64,000 bases of DNA from Hymenopus coronatus (lineage: Eukaryota > Arthropoda > Insecta > Mantodea > Hymenopodidae): positions 46,554,501-46,618,500 of the forward strand of contig CM060883.1 of NCBI GenBank assembly GCA_030762935.1, read 5' to 3'. Below the pieces are notes generated by a model. That model saw only the letters and a list, made by a program, of their open reading frames with translations. It made no database searches and was not told the origin of the DNA. The position numbers and the translations under genes are program-made. Position 1 is the stretch's first letter. Each line of letters starts with the position of its first letter. Positions 21,691 through 33,920 of this stretch are shown here, in pieces.

Positions 21691-22835
21691 TAGCCTGAAC
21701 GTGAGATACTTCTAAAATCTAGGTACCATGATTGTAGCTCTGGATACCAATATGGATGACTGTGTCTCGCGGGGATGTCATTTGTCACGTATGACCATTT
21801 CTTTCATCTATAGTTTTGTTTGTATAGTCTATTATTATATCGACATACCTATAAACGCTTTTGTAATGCATTTTATTTCGTATTTTGCTTATCGGCGTAG
21901 ACGGTGAATGGGTCGCGGTCATTCAAGAGGTAAAATGAAAGTTTCTGCCGCCATTTCTCCACTGGCGAGTTTTAATTTGAAATGCCTCCGTTAGTTCTGC
22001 AATGCTTGAAGATATCTTTGCAATTATCTGAGCAAATGTCCTATATAATTTTAAATTCCACCCTGTTACTTAATATAAACCCATCAAATGTTCGTAGTAT
22101 TACACAGGACTGACACTTGTGGCGGTTCAGGTTCTTATCCAGGGGGCGGGTTATTGGTATTGGAATATTGTGGAATTATGATTAGATTTCCTCAGGGTTT
22201 TTATTAGCATGGAAACTCTTTCAGGTGGTGGTGAGACTCAAGTGCTTTATTAATGAAGTTCGACCTTTTTGTGTATACTTCTTAATTTTCTACTGTGACG
22301 TTACACTTTACTCGCCCGCGAATATTATTATTTATTCCTTTGATGTCGTGCTATTGTCTCGTACAATGATCGGTCTTAAAAGCACTTACTTCCGTCATAA
22401 CTAAGGTTACACCACGCGCTCAAATACCACATCTTGGTCGTGCGGGAGTTCTACGTCAAGTCCCTCACAATTAAAAGGTTCGATTCCATCACGAATTCTA
22501 AATTTCACATTTTGGTTGTTCGGAGGTCCTTCACCAAGTGCCTCAGAAAGCGTCCCCCTGACCAGCGTAGAGCATTGCTCGCTGTGTCCCGTTAGTTGTT
22601 TGGGGCAGGGTCCATTCATATTTACCCCTTCGGTTCAATGCACGTAGCGGTATCTTGTACCCCGAGCTCGTGACTTATACGTGTTAAAAGTCTTTCTACC
22701 CTTCCCATTTTCGTTGTACAGCTATATTTTCTCTTCTCAATAATTCTTTTCCTCCGGGATAAGACATGTACTGTCTCACACAGTCATCCTGGTTTTTTGC
22801 TGTTATCGATTAATAAATTGTTATTCAGAAAAAAA
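21691..22835. other. about 1.1 kb without a recognised element
   Basis: No W1, SINE or transposase landmark was found. The longest frame (22407-22619, minus, 70 codons) matches no family I know. GGTTCGATTCC near 22478 resembles a B box, but no A box is in reach. Confidence 0.4.
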
Positions 22836-23651
22836 CCAGGTGTCATACATTCACATGACTTTCTGCAATAAATACTTGTTAAAAAGCTTGTTCTTCTATT
22901 TATTTCAGGTTAATCGAGAAAAAATCAACAGAAATGGTATTATTACTTGTTTCAATGTAAGTAGAAGGGAAATAAGGGAGTACCATAGGTTAAAGCGATA
23001 ATCAAGAATTGCTTGCTATGTGACTGAAGTTCCTTTGTATGGAGAGGAGTTCAGAAATTCCCATATGAGAAAGGTATGGGTTTTTTAAAGCTGAAACCAA
23101 CAATAAGGAATATCTCAAAAGCGATTAACACCAACAAAAAATGCATAAAACATAAATTGTGTGCTTTAACGAGATCTACATTTTCTATTGAGGTTTTGTC
23201 TATCTCTTACGGTTTACCACAAAATTTCGCAAAATTCATCTAAAATAAAAATGTCTTCAGAGGCTATTCTCAGAAAATTCAAGATAATCAGTTTATTTGG
23301 CAAGTAAATATCTTTAATATACAATTCTTTAATCCAAATCGTTAGAACTATTTTTGAGAAAATAAAAACTTTCGAATTTATTTTTATGTAAAGGATGCTG
23401 GGATTTTCTTCAAAATCATCGAGACACATCCTTGGAAAGTACCAAATTTAAACACGAAGTTTGGTATTTAACGGTCTTTTCGTCTTTGAGCTATGTTGCC
23501 CACAGAAACACACACATACACAGACACACACGAGGGTTCAGGAGACCCAAAACATGTATTTGCTGTCAAATCTGGGTATCGAATTTTTGGGTGGAATGCA
23601 ATACCTTCTCTATACACTATGTACATAGCACATGTAGAGAAAGTAAATATC
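22836..23651 (+). repeat. W1 full-length copy
   Basis: 5' end CATTCACATGACTTTCTGCA, full internal order, (CA)n near 23509-23530, TGGGTGGAATGCAATACC and 3' hairpin CTCTATACACTATGTACATA at 23608-23641 with GTAGAGAAAGTAAA. Confidence 0.88.
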
Positions 23652-24949
23652 CAATTTTCATCTAAAATAAGATTATTTCTAGAGAAACCCATTTCTTTGT
23701 CACATTATGTCACAGGTGCTTAGTGGAAGAATGATATATCACACGAGTCAACGTTCATAAATTGCATTACTTCTTTGTAGCCAATAAGACATCCTTTATG
23801 ACATATCTGCCAAGTCAGATCATTTTTAATCTTATGTTCACTTTGAAATAACAGAGTCTGATTTTATTTAGTAAGTTTTTTTATGCAACTCAATTATAAA
23901 CTGAAGACACCTGAACCAAGTCCAAGCAGCAATATGAATCACGATAATGATCTTTGCTACGCGACGTCAACGAGCAGTTGACGGGCTGAGGGCAGCCGGA
24001 AGGTTTGTTAGACGTGTACCCATTCTTGCTAGAGTTTAACCACTTACTGACGGGGATGTGAGGTTTGCAGGATGACGGGTGTAGAAGAGATTGGTGAATG
24101 AAAGGTCCAGCAAGATTGATCCTCAACGGTTGCCAGTTATGGTGCAATGCTTCTTGTGTAGGTGTGTTTCAAAATGTTTGTTGATTTTGGGATTTTAATA
24201 GCAGATGCAACGCGTGCGACTCGCATTCCAGTTGTCGTAGCCTGATTTCCTAAACGATAGGTTTTTCGTGAGTTTCCCCGGGTCACCAGGCGAATGCCAT
24301 TAAAGTTCATTACATTCTCCGAATTTCCTGCTCCCATTACTCCTTTCTCAGGGATTAGGCGACGGTGTTCGCGAGTTGTAGCTGGTTGGCACCGTGCCCA
24401 CTGTGGAGTTTTCTTACTAGCGTCGTTGAGGGAACGCTCTAACGCGACCTACCTTCGGCTGCTTTCAGGTTAGGGCTCTTGCATGCTTGCAGGCATCGTC
24501 AAACGAATCTGGTTACCTTTCGGGTGTCTCCTCCGCTCACTCCCGTGGGCTCGGTAGTCACAAAGGCCACTCATGGTCAATGCAGTGCTCTACCCCAGTG
24601 TCTGGAGACTATATCCTTGAGTCAATCCAATCCAATAATGAGATATCTTTATTGCTGAGAGTAGGATATAGAATTAGGATTAGACAGTGCACTGGAGCAG
24701 AGCACCGAGCGTAGGCCCTTGTGCCATTTTCCTCTTATGTGAGCTCAGGGAGGGTTGAGGGGAGAGATTTGGATGTCGACGGACGGACTTAAACATCTAC
24801 ACCGTTCTAGGTCCTGCTCACAGGCCCAAAGCCTCCCGGTGGACCCCCAAAAATAGCCCAAAACCCGAAGGCGTGTTCTCATCGACGACACCAGCATTAA
24901 GATTATTTTTACAATGCGCAATCAAGCAATAGACTGCAATCGCCTGGTC
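23652..24949. other. about 1.3 kb without a recognised element
   Basis: More GC-rich than the surrounding W1 sequence between 24300 and 24850. Frames such as 24137-24337 (minus) and 24487-24714 (plus) show no recognisable domain. No second copy was noticed in the window. Confidence 0.4.
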
Positions 24950-25140
24950 CTTTAACCCTGAAAAAAAGATGATTAGGAAATGATTGACCGGAAAATTCGG
25001 GGATACGTATAATACCTTCCAGCATTGGTCTGGTAAGCTGGGGAAACCCCCGAAAAACTCATGGGTTAGATAGGGCGTTCATGTTGATCGGCCAACAGTC
25101 GAAACCGCCTAAACCATCCTGCTCGGTCTAAAGGTAAGAG
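24950..25140 (-). mobile_element. SINE-G, head-proximal fragment
   Basis: Shares CCTTCCAGCATTGGTCTGG, GGGGAAACCCCCGAAAAACT and CATGGGTTAGA with 6460-6520 and 35065-35110. The B-box counterpart is decayed (GCGGTTTCGACTGTT on the minus strand). Confidence 0.55.
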
Positions 25141-25399
25141 GATGACGCGTACCAAGTGTTTATTTCAATGTTTCAGTGTTCAACAGTGATTGCAAGAGCT
25201 TTATGCACAACAGATCTGCATTGGGTGGCAAAAATATTGAGTGATCGTTCTCTAGTCATTCATTCATTCATTGTTTGACACTTCCTGGAGACAGGCGTCC
25301 CACAGCGGTAATGAAGTCGACCATTTGTGAGTACAAATCCAGCCAATATTTACGGAATACCTGGAAAAATATTAAGAACCGAAAAAATGGAAAATTGTG

Positions 25400-25660
25400 C
25401 GTTATTTATGGACGCTCTTTAACTGCTGTGGTTTTCAGCGTCCCATTCTAAATTGGGTGTGAAAGACCTCTCTATCAGGCTTGAGGTTCTTTTACGTGCC
25501 GTAAGTCTACGACATTGGACCACTGGCTTTACTTCCCTTCCGAAGGAAGCCATGCTTAGGATTTTTACACCCGAAAAAATCCATTGCCTTCCGCCGGGTT
25601 TGAACCCGCGACCTTGGGTATATGAAGTTAGCATGGTAATCAATACACTATTAAGAACCG
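25400..25660 (-). mobile_element. SINE-A with tRNA-like head
   Basis: On the minus strand the head (about 25650-25590) has ATTGATTACCATGCTAACTT and a B box in GGTCGCGGGTTCAAACCCGG. The body follows: TTTTTTCGGGTGTAAAAATC, AAGCATGGCTTCCTTCGGAA, CCTCAAGCCTGATAGAGAGG, and end GAGCGTCCATAAATAACGCA. This is the most complete copy of the family and shows its tRNA ancestry. Confidence 0.8.
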
Positions 25661-26164
25661 CCTCTGTGGTATTGACAGACAGCAAATACTTGCGCAATGC
25701 ACGGAGAAGGTTTCATTGGAAGCACAGTCGTGGCTAAAATCGGATTGGGGTATGAATAAATAGCCCAAAACAGTACTAACCCATCAGATAGGGGCTCGCG
25801 TGGATTAGACTAAGAGCATGACGGATGATAAACATTACTATCGAGAATGGTATGAGAATCTGCCAAATTTGCGCGGAGGAAGAGTCATGAGCTCAATCTT
25901 GGCAAGACGTAGGGATATGGAGAAATGGAGGGGAAAGCATTTGTGTGATCCTTTACCACTGCAAACGGAGAGCTAGGAGCATGTTGGACGTTACTGCGAG
26001 GCATGGAAGACGCGGAGAGGGTAGGTAAAATTCTGCGTAAAACAAGACAGCTCTGAACTGAAAAGGTTGATGGTAGGAAAGAGCGGGGGGTGATAAGAGC
26101 AGCTAAAGGTTAATTATAATGTTTTATATATTTTTATATTATCCTTTTCGGTCCTTGTTTTGTT
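25661..26164. other. no recognised feature
   Basis: The sequence between SINE-A and SINE-E has no open frame of note and no homologue that I could see in the window. Confidence 0.4.
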
Positions 26165-26378
26165 GTGGTGTAGTATTGTTTTTTATAGTCTTTAACACCC
26201 ACTTTTACTACTATGGCTTCGCGTGCGTCGACACTGATGACATATGAGTGAAGTTGGAGCAACGGTGGAATATGGTGATGGGGGAAACCGGAGAATCCAG
26301 AGAAAACCCGTCTCTGTGCAACTTTGTACACTACAAATCCCACACGTGGTCTCCTGGGATCAAACTTGATGAGAGGTG
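26165..26378 (-). mobile_element. SINE-E copy
   Basis: On the minus strand: GTTTGATCCCAGGAGACCAC (B box plus linker), GTGGGATTTGTAGTGTACAA, TTCTCTGGATTCTCCGGTTT, TCATCAGTGTCGACGCACGC and GTAGTAAAAGTGGGTGTTAA. It matches 36945-37180 in the same order. Confidence 0.75.
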
Positions 26379-26666
26379 AATTGTGCAATCACGGTGTAGG
26401 TATTGTGTATGTATATAATATAGATGTATATTTAAGTGCATTTGTTTACTATATTAGGGTACACTGATACATCGAAATATGGTTTATTGTGTATCGTACA
26501 TTTAAGATCCTGTATTTGATTATGTCTGTACTTTAATGTTCACACTTTTAATTTTTGTTTTTAATATTGCTTATAGTATATTATAAAAGTACTACGATCT
26601 GTCGACCTGTTCGATTAATGAAGATTAGGTAGGTATAACGGGTATAACGGGTATTTAAATACACTT

Positions 26667-27000
26667 ATTCATTTGGTCGCAGTGGTAGCGTGGCTGTTTG
26701 CCAAGTGGGGGATCTGGGTTTGATTCCCGGTGCAGAGAGGAATTTTCCCCCGCTGTGAGACCTTGTCTGGGATACACACAGCCTCGGGAGGTCCTTGGGG
26801 GGGGGGGCCAATTGAGGAGGTACTTGATTGAAAAGTAGCAGTTCCAGATCAAGGAGACCGCATCAACCGGGCGGGAGGGAGGGACTCGAGGGGCTCACTA
26901 CGTCTCATCCTCCAATACTGCACCCCATTCATGACGTCTGTCCTGGACCGAGATGGGGGACGCAGCAGCCTTGGGACTGTCGTGCCATGGAGTTACACTT
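26667..27000 (+). mobile_element. SINE-B, tandem unit 1
   Basis: Head: ATTTGGTCGCAGTGGTAGCG (A box), GGGTTTGATTCCCGGTGCAG (B box). Body: GAGGAATTTTCCCCCGCTG, GATACACACAGCCTCGGGAG, AGGTACTTGATTGAAAAGTA, AACCGGGCGGGAGGGA. End: GTCGTGCCATGGAGTTACAC. The second unit begins immediately with the same CTTATTCATTCGGTCGC string. Confidence 0.85.
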
Positions 27001-27292
27001 ATTCATTCGGTCGCGGTGGTAGCGTGACTACTTGCCAAGCGGGTTGATTCCCGGTACCGTGAGGAATTTTCTCCCGCTGGGAGACTTGATCCGAGGTGCA
27101 CCTCCTGGGGGGTCAATTGAAGAGCTATTTGATTGCATCAACCGGCCTGGAGGAACATGAGGCGCTGATCATGTCTTACCCTTCAGCACTGCACCCTCCC
27201 CGTTGAGACGCCTTCGGACCGAGATGGAGGATGCAGCGGTCGGACTGTAGGCCAAGGTTCCTGTAGAGTGTCGTGCCATGGAGTTATGTTTA
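27001..27292 (+). mobile_element. SINE-B, tandem unit 2
   Basis: Head ATTCGGTCGCGGTGGTAGCG, B box GGTTGATTCCCGGTACCG, body with GAGGTGCACCTCCTGGGGGG, end GTGTCGTGCCATGGAGTTAT. Direct head-to-tail to the preceding unit, with CACTTATTCATT at both starts as a possible target duplication. Confidence 0.85.
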
Positions 27293-27317
27293 GTAGAGAT
27301 GGGCTGAATTTAAGCCC

Positions 27318-27450
27318 GGAGACGAGACTGTCGAATCCATCGACACCGACAACTGCCGATCCCCATGGCCGCGCTAGCCAAGGCGTCTCGCTTTGGTGCT
27401 TCGTAGCGCAGGGGATCGTGGCTTCGAGTCCCGCCTTGGGCATGGGTATT
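27318..27450 (+). repeat. tRNA-like sequence, SINE head candidate
   Basis: ATGGCCGCGCTAGCCAAGGC has a Leu-type A box, and GTGGCTTCGAGTCCCGCC has a B box at tRNA spacing. The T stem has a C-C mismatch at its closing pair and the acceptor strands do not pair well, so this is a degenerate tRNA or SINE head rather than a functional tRNA gene. Confidence 0.4.
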
Positions 27451-27625
27451 ATATGTTTGTGTATATGAGTGTATGTAAAAAGAAGAAAACGGAAATTTAG
27501 TAATCATGCAGCAAACAAAGTAAAACAACTCCGGAACTGTATTATATACCACTGGTGTCGACTCTATCGCGAAGTCTTGCTTTCGCTCTGTCTTCTTAGA
27601 ACGCACAGCACAGACCGTTTAGTGA

Positions 27626-27938
27626 TAGTCCTTGTTATTGGTTTCAAATTTTAACTACTTAATTTTATCCAAACGTTTCACCTCTCTTGTTATACTGCTG
27701 GCCATGCAAAATGGTTAACATAAAAACCAGCTTTTGAAAAATTTGACTATCGCTTTAGCCTAATGTATTCCCTTATTTTCCATTTACTTACAAGGGAGCA
27801 AGTAGTAAAACAATTTCTGTTAATGTTTATGTCGATTAGCATGAAGTAGATGGAAGAATAGGTAATCTCTTATAAGAATAGTTTACAAGTGGAACAGCTA
27901 CAGAAAGTCATGTGAGTGGAGCACATCAGGTTATTTTT
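27626..27938 (-). repeat. W1 5' part
   Basis: It covers TTGTTATTGGTTTCAAATTT, AAAACCAGCTTTTGAAAAA, TTACAAGGGAGCAAGTAGTA and AGAAAGTCATGTGAGTGG, ending at 27938. The 3' half is missing. A small plus-oriented W1 piece follows at about 27945-28035. Confidence 0.75.
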
Positions 27939-28107
27939 TTGTATTCAGGTAGTCTCAGTGGTATCTCGGTATCGAATTTTGAGTGGAATGCAATATCCTC
28001 CTCACTTTTGTACCTAGTAAACAAAGTAAGATGCTTTCAGCATGAGTTCACATTACGTTAAGTATACCTACAGCATATTCTTTCACATAGTGCTTCATTT
28101 GCAGAAA

Positions 28108-28257
28108 CGCGTTTTTATTTTCTCTATACGTACTATGTATATAGTGTATAGAGAGAGGAAGTATTGTATTCGACCCAAAAATTCGATACCGAGATTTCAC
28201 CAGAAATACATGTTTTAGGACGCCCTGAACACAAAAAAAGCATTTTTACAAAAAGAT

Positions 28258-28308
<51 letters not shown>

Positions 28309-29022
28309 TGTCTATCTGTGTGTATGCCTTTGGACAGCATAGCTCAAAAACGAAAAGACCGTTGAATACCAAGCTTGGTATTTAAGTTTCGTATCTTCCA
28401 AGGATGCGACACGAAGATTTTCAAAGAAAATCCCCCACCCCCAACTACCCTTTACATGGAACTTTTTTCGAAATGTTTTATTTTCTTAAAAACGGCCTTA
28501 ATGATTTTGATTAAAAGATCGTATATTAAAGATATTTACCTGACAAACAACATGTATATCTTGAATTTTCTAGGAATAGCCTCTGCAGACTACTTTATTC
28601 TGGATGACTTTTACGGAATTTCGCATAACTGCTAAACCGTAAGAGATGGACAAAAAGTTGCCATAAAAAATTAGAGCACGTTAAAACATACATTTTATGT
28701 TATATATATTTTTTTTCGTGCAGTTGATCGTTTTTTAGATATTACTTGTTTTTGGTTTCAGCTTTGAATAACTTACCTTTCTGATTTAGGAATTTGTCAA
28801 CTTGTGTCAACAAAAGAACTTCAGTTACATAGCAACTAGCTTTTGACTATCACTTTAACCTATGGTACTCCCTTATTTCGCTTCTTCTTACAAGGAAGCA
28901 AGTAATAAGACTATTTCTGCTGATTTTTTTCTCGATTAGCATGAAGTAAATAGAAGCATAAGCTTTTTAACAATGATTTGTTACAGAGATCTATAGAAAG
29001 TGAATGGAATACATCAGATTTT
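28108..29022 (-). repeat. W1 full-length copy with long (TG)n
   Basis: Hairpin at 28121-28152, full order, and the longest clean (TG)n of the window (28263-28306). Right end GATCTATAGAAAGTGAATGG, then ATACATCAGATTTTT. Confidence 0.9.
28263..28306. repeat. (TG)n microsatellite
   Basis: About 21 uninterrupted TG units inside W1, good candidate for a polymorphic locus. The valine/cysteine and histidine/threonine frames over it are artefacts. Confidence 0.95.
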
Positions 29023-29024
29023 TA

Positions 29025-29639
29025 TATTTGTTGTAACAACAAGGGTATCGGTTCCCAGTCGTTAAAGTATTCGATTCTTCGCGGCACCATTCGCGGAACA
29101 TACTCGTTCATTAATTCGTTAGATCGTTCTGGAGTTATTCATTGTGCCAGTACGTGTTAGGAGAGACGGATGACGGAGTAGAGGAAATTCGTGCGCTGCA
29201 ATGCTGCAAAAGATGCATGTTTTGAGAAGATGTGGTTAGACTGAACGAACCGATACGGGATACTCCCAGCTGTATACCGGGACCGACCGCAGTAAACACA
29301 ACATTATTTGCATAAACCAGGTCAACATGTTTCCGCACCTCGATTAGCTTATGTTAATGTTGGGAAGAGATGGAGATACTTTTATAACACACAAGTCGTC
29401 TTCATAAATTACTCGAGGAACGTTTCAGCTTTGTGAAGATGGATGTCGTCACCATCTTTTGTTACAATGTTTACAGTTCTGAATATCTTCTCTAGACTCC
29501 CTCTGCTGAACCAGTGTTTCCGTAAGCATTGAAAACATGATTCATTCTTCACAAGCTGATTTTGAATATGATTTAAAGAAAAGTATTGCTTTATCTATAG
29601 TATGACAATTATGTATAATAATGAGAACATTATCAAATT
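29025..29639. other. no recognised feature
   Basis: Low-copy sequence between W1 copies. No domain in the short frames (28978-29160, 29135-29338). Nothing else seen. Confidence 0.4.
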
Positions 29640-30387
29640 AAGAAATAGTGTTATTACTTGCTACGTTGTAATTTGAAGCGAAATAAGGGAGTACCATAAG
29701 TTAAAGTGATAGTCAAAAGCTGGTTGCAATGTGACTGAAGTTCCTTATGAGAAAGGTATAAGTTTTTGAAAGCCTAAACAAATAAAATGGAATATCTAAG
29801 AAACAATCAACTCCACGAAAAAAATGTATATAGCACAAATTGTATGTTTTAATGTGTTCTACATTTTTTGTGTGGTAAGTTTTTATCCATCTCTTACGGT
29901 TTAGCAGTTATGCAAAATTTCGTATAATCCATACAGAATAAAGTAGACTTCAGAGGCTATTCCGAGAAAATTCAAGATATATATTTTATTTGTCAGGTAA
30001 ATATCTTTAATATACAATATTTTAACAACATCGTTGGAGCCATTTTTGAGAGTATCAAAAATTTCTAAAAAAAATTCCATGTAAAAGGGTAGTTGGGGGT
30101 GGGGGGATTTTCTTGAAGAGCTTCGTGTTTCATCCTTGGAAGATACGAGACCTAAATACCAAGTTTGGTTTTTAATGGACTTTTCGTTTGTGAGTATGCT
30201 GCCCACAGACACACACACACATACACACACAGACACACACACAAGAACATTTTTCTAAAAATGCTTCTTTTGGATTCAGGCGGTCTCAAAACATGCATTT
30301 CCGGTGAAATCTCGTATCGAAATTTTGGGTGCATTACAATACCTTCTCTGTACACTATGTACATAGTACGTGTAGAGAAAGTAAAAA
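29640..30387 (+). repeat. W1 copy, 5' truncated, first of a tandem pair
   Basis: It begins within the AATAGTGTTATTACTTGCTA block and runs to the 3' hairpin (CTCTGTACACTATGTACATA, 30345-30375) and GTAGAGAAAGTAAAAA. The next copy starts with no gap at 30388. Confidence 0.88.
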
Positions 30388-31262
30388 TCTGATGTGTTAC
30401 AGTTACATGACTTTCTCTAGCTGCAATATAAACAAACTTCTTACAAAAAATAAATCTTCTTTCAATTCCATGCTAATCGAGATAAACATTAGCAGAATTT
30501 TTATTACTTAATTCTTTATAAGTAAGAGGGAACTAAGGGAATGCACTAGGCTAAAGTGATAGTCAAATGTTTAAAAGCTGCCATTATGCAATTGTCATTT
30601 GAATCACTTCTTTGCTTGGCCAGGAGTAGAACAAAAGAAAAACGGACACTTCCGTCTGAGAAAAGTATAAGTACTTCGTAATTGAAACCATTAACAAGGA
30701 ATATCTCGAAAACGCTAAACTCCACGAAAAAAATGTATATGACATAACTTGTGTATTTTAACAAGATCTACGTTTTTTGTACAGTAAGTTTTTGTCTATC
30801 TCTTACAGTTTACTAGTTAAGCCAAATTAAACAAAATTCATCCAGAATAAACAGGCCTTTGGAAACTATTCCCAGAAAATTCAAGATATACATTTTATTT
30901 GTGATAGATATGTTTTTAATATGTGGTATGTTAATCAAAATTGAGTCATTTTTAAGAAAATAAAAATTTTCGAAAGTTTTTCTATATAAAGGGTAGTTAG
31001 GTTTGGGGGGATTTATTTCAAAATGTTCGAGTCGCATCTTTGGAAGATACCAAACTTAAATACCAAGTTTGGTATTTAACCGTATTTTCGTTTTTGAGCT
31101 ATACTGTTCACAGACACACACGGAATTTTTTCTAAAAATGCTTTTTTTTTTTTTTATTCAGGGGGACCCAAAACATGTATTTCCGGTGAAATCTCGGTAT
31201 CGGATTTTTGGGTGCAATACAATAGCAATACACTATGTACATAGTTCGTCTAGAGAAAATAA
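30388..31262 (+). repeat. W1 full-length copy, second of a tandem pair
   Basis: Starts TCTGATGTGTTACAGTTACA right after AAAAA of the previous copy. Full order with a poly(T) near 31143, decayed hairpin (TACACTATGTACATAGTTCG) and end TAGAGAAAATAATAAA. Confidence 0.9.
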
Positions 31263-31264
31263 TA

Positions 31265-32215
31265 AATAGAATTTGGAATGCATGCCCCGGGTTAAGAAAT
31301 TAGGTATCGGATTGCAGATTTTTATTAATTTGTATATATGTGCTAGAGAAAATAATAATTGTTTGTGAAAGTAGCTTAGAGAAATTTACGTGAATACAAT
31401 ATAATTATTTTTCTCTCAGAAGTCTCAAAATGTGAAATTTTAGGTAAAGCAGCTCTTTCTGTACCTTAGGTAAACGGCAAATATCTGATGAGTGACAAAT
31501 GAAGCTCAGTGCTATATTTTCCGTTTCGTGTTCAGAATTACGGTGTTTGTATAACAACCAGCGTTAGGATTTGTAAAAAACAAAACCGTTATTAAAAACA
31601 TCATTTAGAGGTAAATGTGTACATCGGCAGCATAACAAGGTATGGCTATGATGACGTAAAAAAGAGACAAATGAAGACCGTGCTGCTGGTTTAATTAGGA
31701 GTTTGTATAAGCCAGAGCGTGTTGTCTACAGTGGAATGAAAACTTTTGCGTTCCCTGCGGACTCAACTGCTGCAATTGATACCACGGTGGCCCTATCAGA
31801 TTTCCAGTGACGGCCAAACTTCACAGAGAGTAAGGCCCTATCTCCCTGCGGGGGACGGCTTAGGTCAACCTCCACCTCTCGCTTAGTCACGTTCGCTCGT
31901 TCCCGGACCATCACAGTAAAGCTAATTATATACTGATTGTAAACAAGAGCAGCGTTTTATTACGTCACTACTAAGCATTGTGCGAATGCGGGTTTTTAAA
32001 CTCATGCGGAACCTATGCAAATGTTCATTCATATCCAAAGTTCGGCCCAGATGCTTAAATGATGCATGTACTTTTAAATATCAAGATTCGCGCTTAACCA
32101 TCTTTTCTTTTCTATTTTCTCTAGCACGTATGTACAAATAAATAAATAAAAATTTGCAATATCATACCCCGGTACTTAATTTCTTAAACCGGGCATGAAT
32201 TCCAAATTCTTACAT
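31265..32215. repeat. inverted-repeat pair with about 85-bp arms
   Basis: Left arm 31267-31355 and right arm 32114-32212 are inverted copies (AGAATTTGGAAT / ATTCCAAATTCT, TAAGAAATTA / TAATTTCTTA, GTGCTAGAGAAAAT / ATTTTCTCTAGCAC). The interior (about 760 bp, 31356-32113) has no recognised gene. It could be a foldback/MITE, or two opposed copies of one repeat end. The arms' inner TAGAGAAAATAAT resembles the W1 3' terminus. Confidence 0.6.
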
Positions 32216-32470
32216 TTAACTTTATACCAAAATACAACTATTATTTAATTATACTAACTAATATTATAACTAATATTAAACTAAAATTAAAAAATATATA
32301 TTTCCTATATATAAATAAAATATTTATCTTTAATCTGAATTTAATTAATAAATATTCCTTTTAACCATTTAATTTTTTTTAAATATCTTTAATTCTTTTT
32401 ATTTTTTTATCTTTATTTTTCTATTCTATAATATATAAATTAATATTCTTTCCAAACCTTTTTTAAAAAA
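32216..32470. other. extremely AT-rich spacer
   Basis: Almost only A and T with many TTTTT and ATATA strings, no gene. It precedes the AAAAAATCTGATG start of the next W1 copy. Confidence 0.6.
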
Positions 32471-33327
32471 ATCTGATGTGTTCCATTCACAAAACTTTCT
32501 CTAAACCTCTGCAGCAAATTATTGTTAATAAGCTTATCCGTCTATTTACTTCATACTAATCGAGAAAAATTAGCAGAAATAGTCTTATTACTTGCTCCCT
32601 TGTAAGTAGAAGAGAAATAAGTGAGTACCATAGGTTGAAGTGACAGTAAAAAGCCGGTTGCAATGTGACTGAAGTTCCTTTGTTTGTATGGAGAGGAGTT
32701 GACAAATTCCTGTATGAAAAAAGTATTACGTTTTTTAAAGCTGAAACCAAAAACAAGGAACACCTTAGAAAGGATCAACTCCACGAAAAAAATAAAATTA
32801 TACAACATAAATTGTGTGTTTTAGCGTGCTCTACATTGTTTGTGCGGTAAGTTTTTGTCCATCACTTGCGGTTCACAGTTATTCAAAATTCCGTAAAATT
32901 GATCCTGAATAACGTAGTCTTCAGAGTCTATTCCCAGAAAATTCAAGATATACATTTTATTTGCCAGAGATTTGTAAGAGATTTTAATCAAAGTTGTTAG
33001 AGCCATTTTTGAGAAAATCAAAATTTCCGATAAAATTTCCACATAAAGGGTAGTTTGGGATGGAGGGATTTTCTTGAAAATGATCATGTCGCATCCTTGT
33101 AAGATACCAAACTTAAATACCAAGTTTAGTATTTAGCGGTCCTTTCTTTTTTGAGCTATGCTGTCCATAGGCACACACATACGCACCCTTTTGTATAAAT
33201 TCTTTTTTTTTCATGCACGTGGACCCGAAACATGTATTTCCGGTGAAATCTCGGTATCGAATTTTTGGGTGGAATGCAATACCTTCTCTATACACTAAGC
33301 ACATAGTAAGTATAGAGAAAGCAAAAA
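32471..33327 (+). repeat. W1 full-length copy
   Basis: Starts TCTGATGTGTTCCATTCACA, full order, ends with hairpin CTCTATACACTAAGCACATA (33286-33317) and GTATAGAGAAAGCAAAAA. Confidence 0.9.
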
Positions 33328-33329
33328 CG

Positions 33330-33920
33330 GTCCGTCGGTAAAATACCATAATTGGTATTTAAGTTTAGTATTTTCCAAGGATGCGACACGAAGATTCTGA
33401 GGAAAATCACCCCACCTCTAACTACACTATATATGGAAAATTTTTCGAAAATTTTTATTTTCTCAAAAATGGCTCTAATAATTTAGATAAAAATATCGTA
33501 TATTAAAGATATTTACCTGACAAATAATACGCATATCTTGAATTTTCTGGGAATAGCCTCTGAACAATACTTTATTCTGGTGAATGTTGCGAAATTTCAC
33601 ACAATTCCTAAACCGTAAGAGATGGACAAAAGCTTAGTGCACAAAAACTGTAGAGCACGTTAAAACACACAAATTATGTTATAAAACTTTTTTTCGTGGA
33701 GTTAGTCGTTTTTGAGATATTCCTATTTTGTGGTTTCAGCTTTAAAAAAAACGTATGCTTTTCTCCTACAGGAATTTGTCAACTACTGTGCATACAAAGG
33801 AACTTCAGTCACATAGCAACCAGATTTTGACTATCACTTTAAGCTATGATACTCCCTTATTTCGATTCTACTTACAAGGAAGCAAGTAACAAGACTATTT
33901 CTGCTGAATTTTCTCGATTT
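33330..33920 (-). repeat. W1 copy lacking its 3' terminal part
   Basis: It begins in the GTCCGTCGGTAAAATACC block directly after the preceding copy and runs to AAGACTATTTCTGCTGAATT, where it breaks. It lacks both terminal segments. Confidence 0.8.

Noticed and set aside
22407..22619. LTR-retrotransposon polyprotein piece
   Set aside because: The 70-codon frame has no protease, RT, RNase H or integrase motif, and no LTR was found around it.
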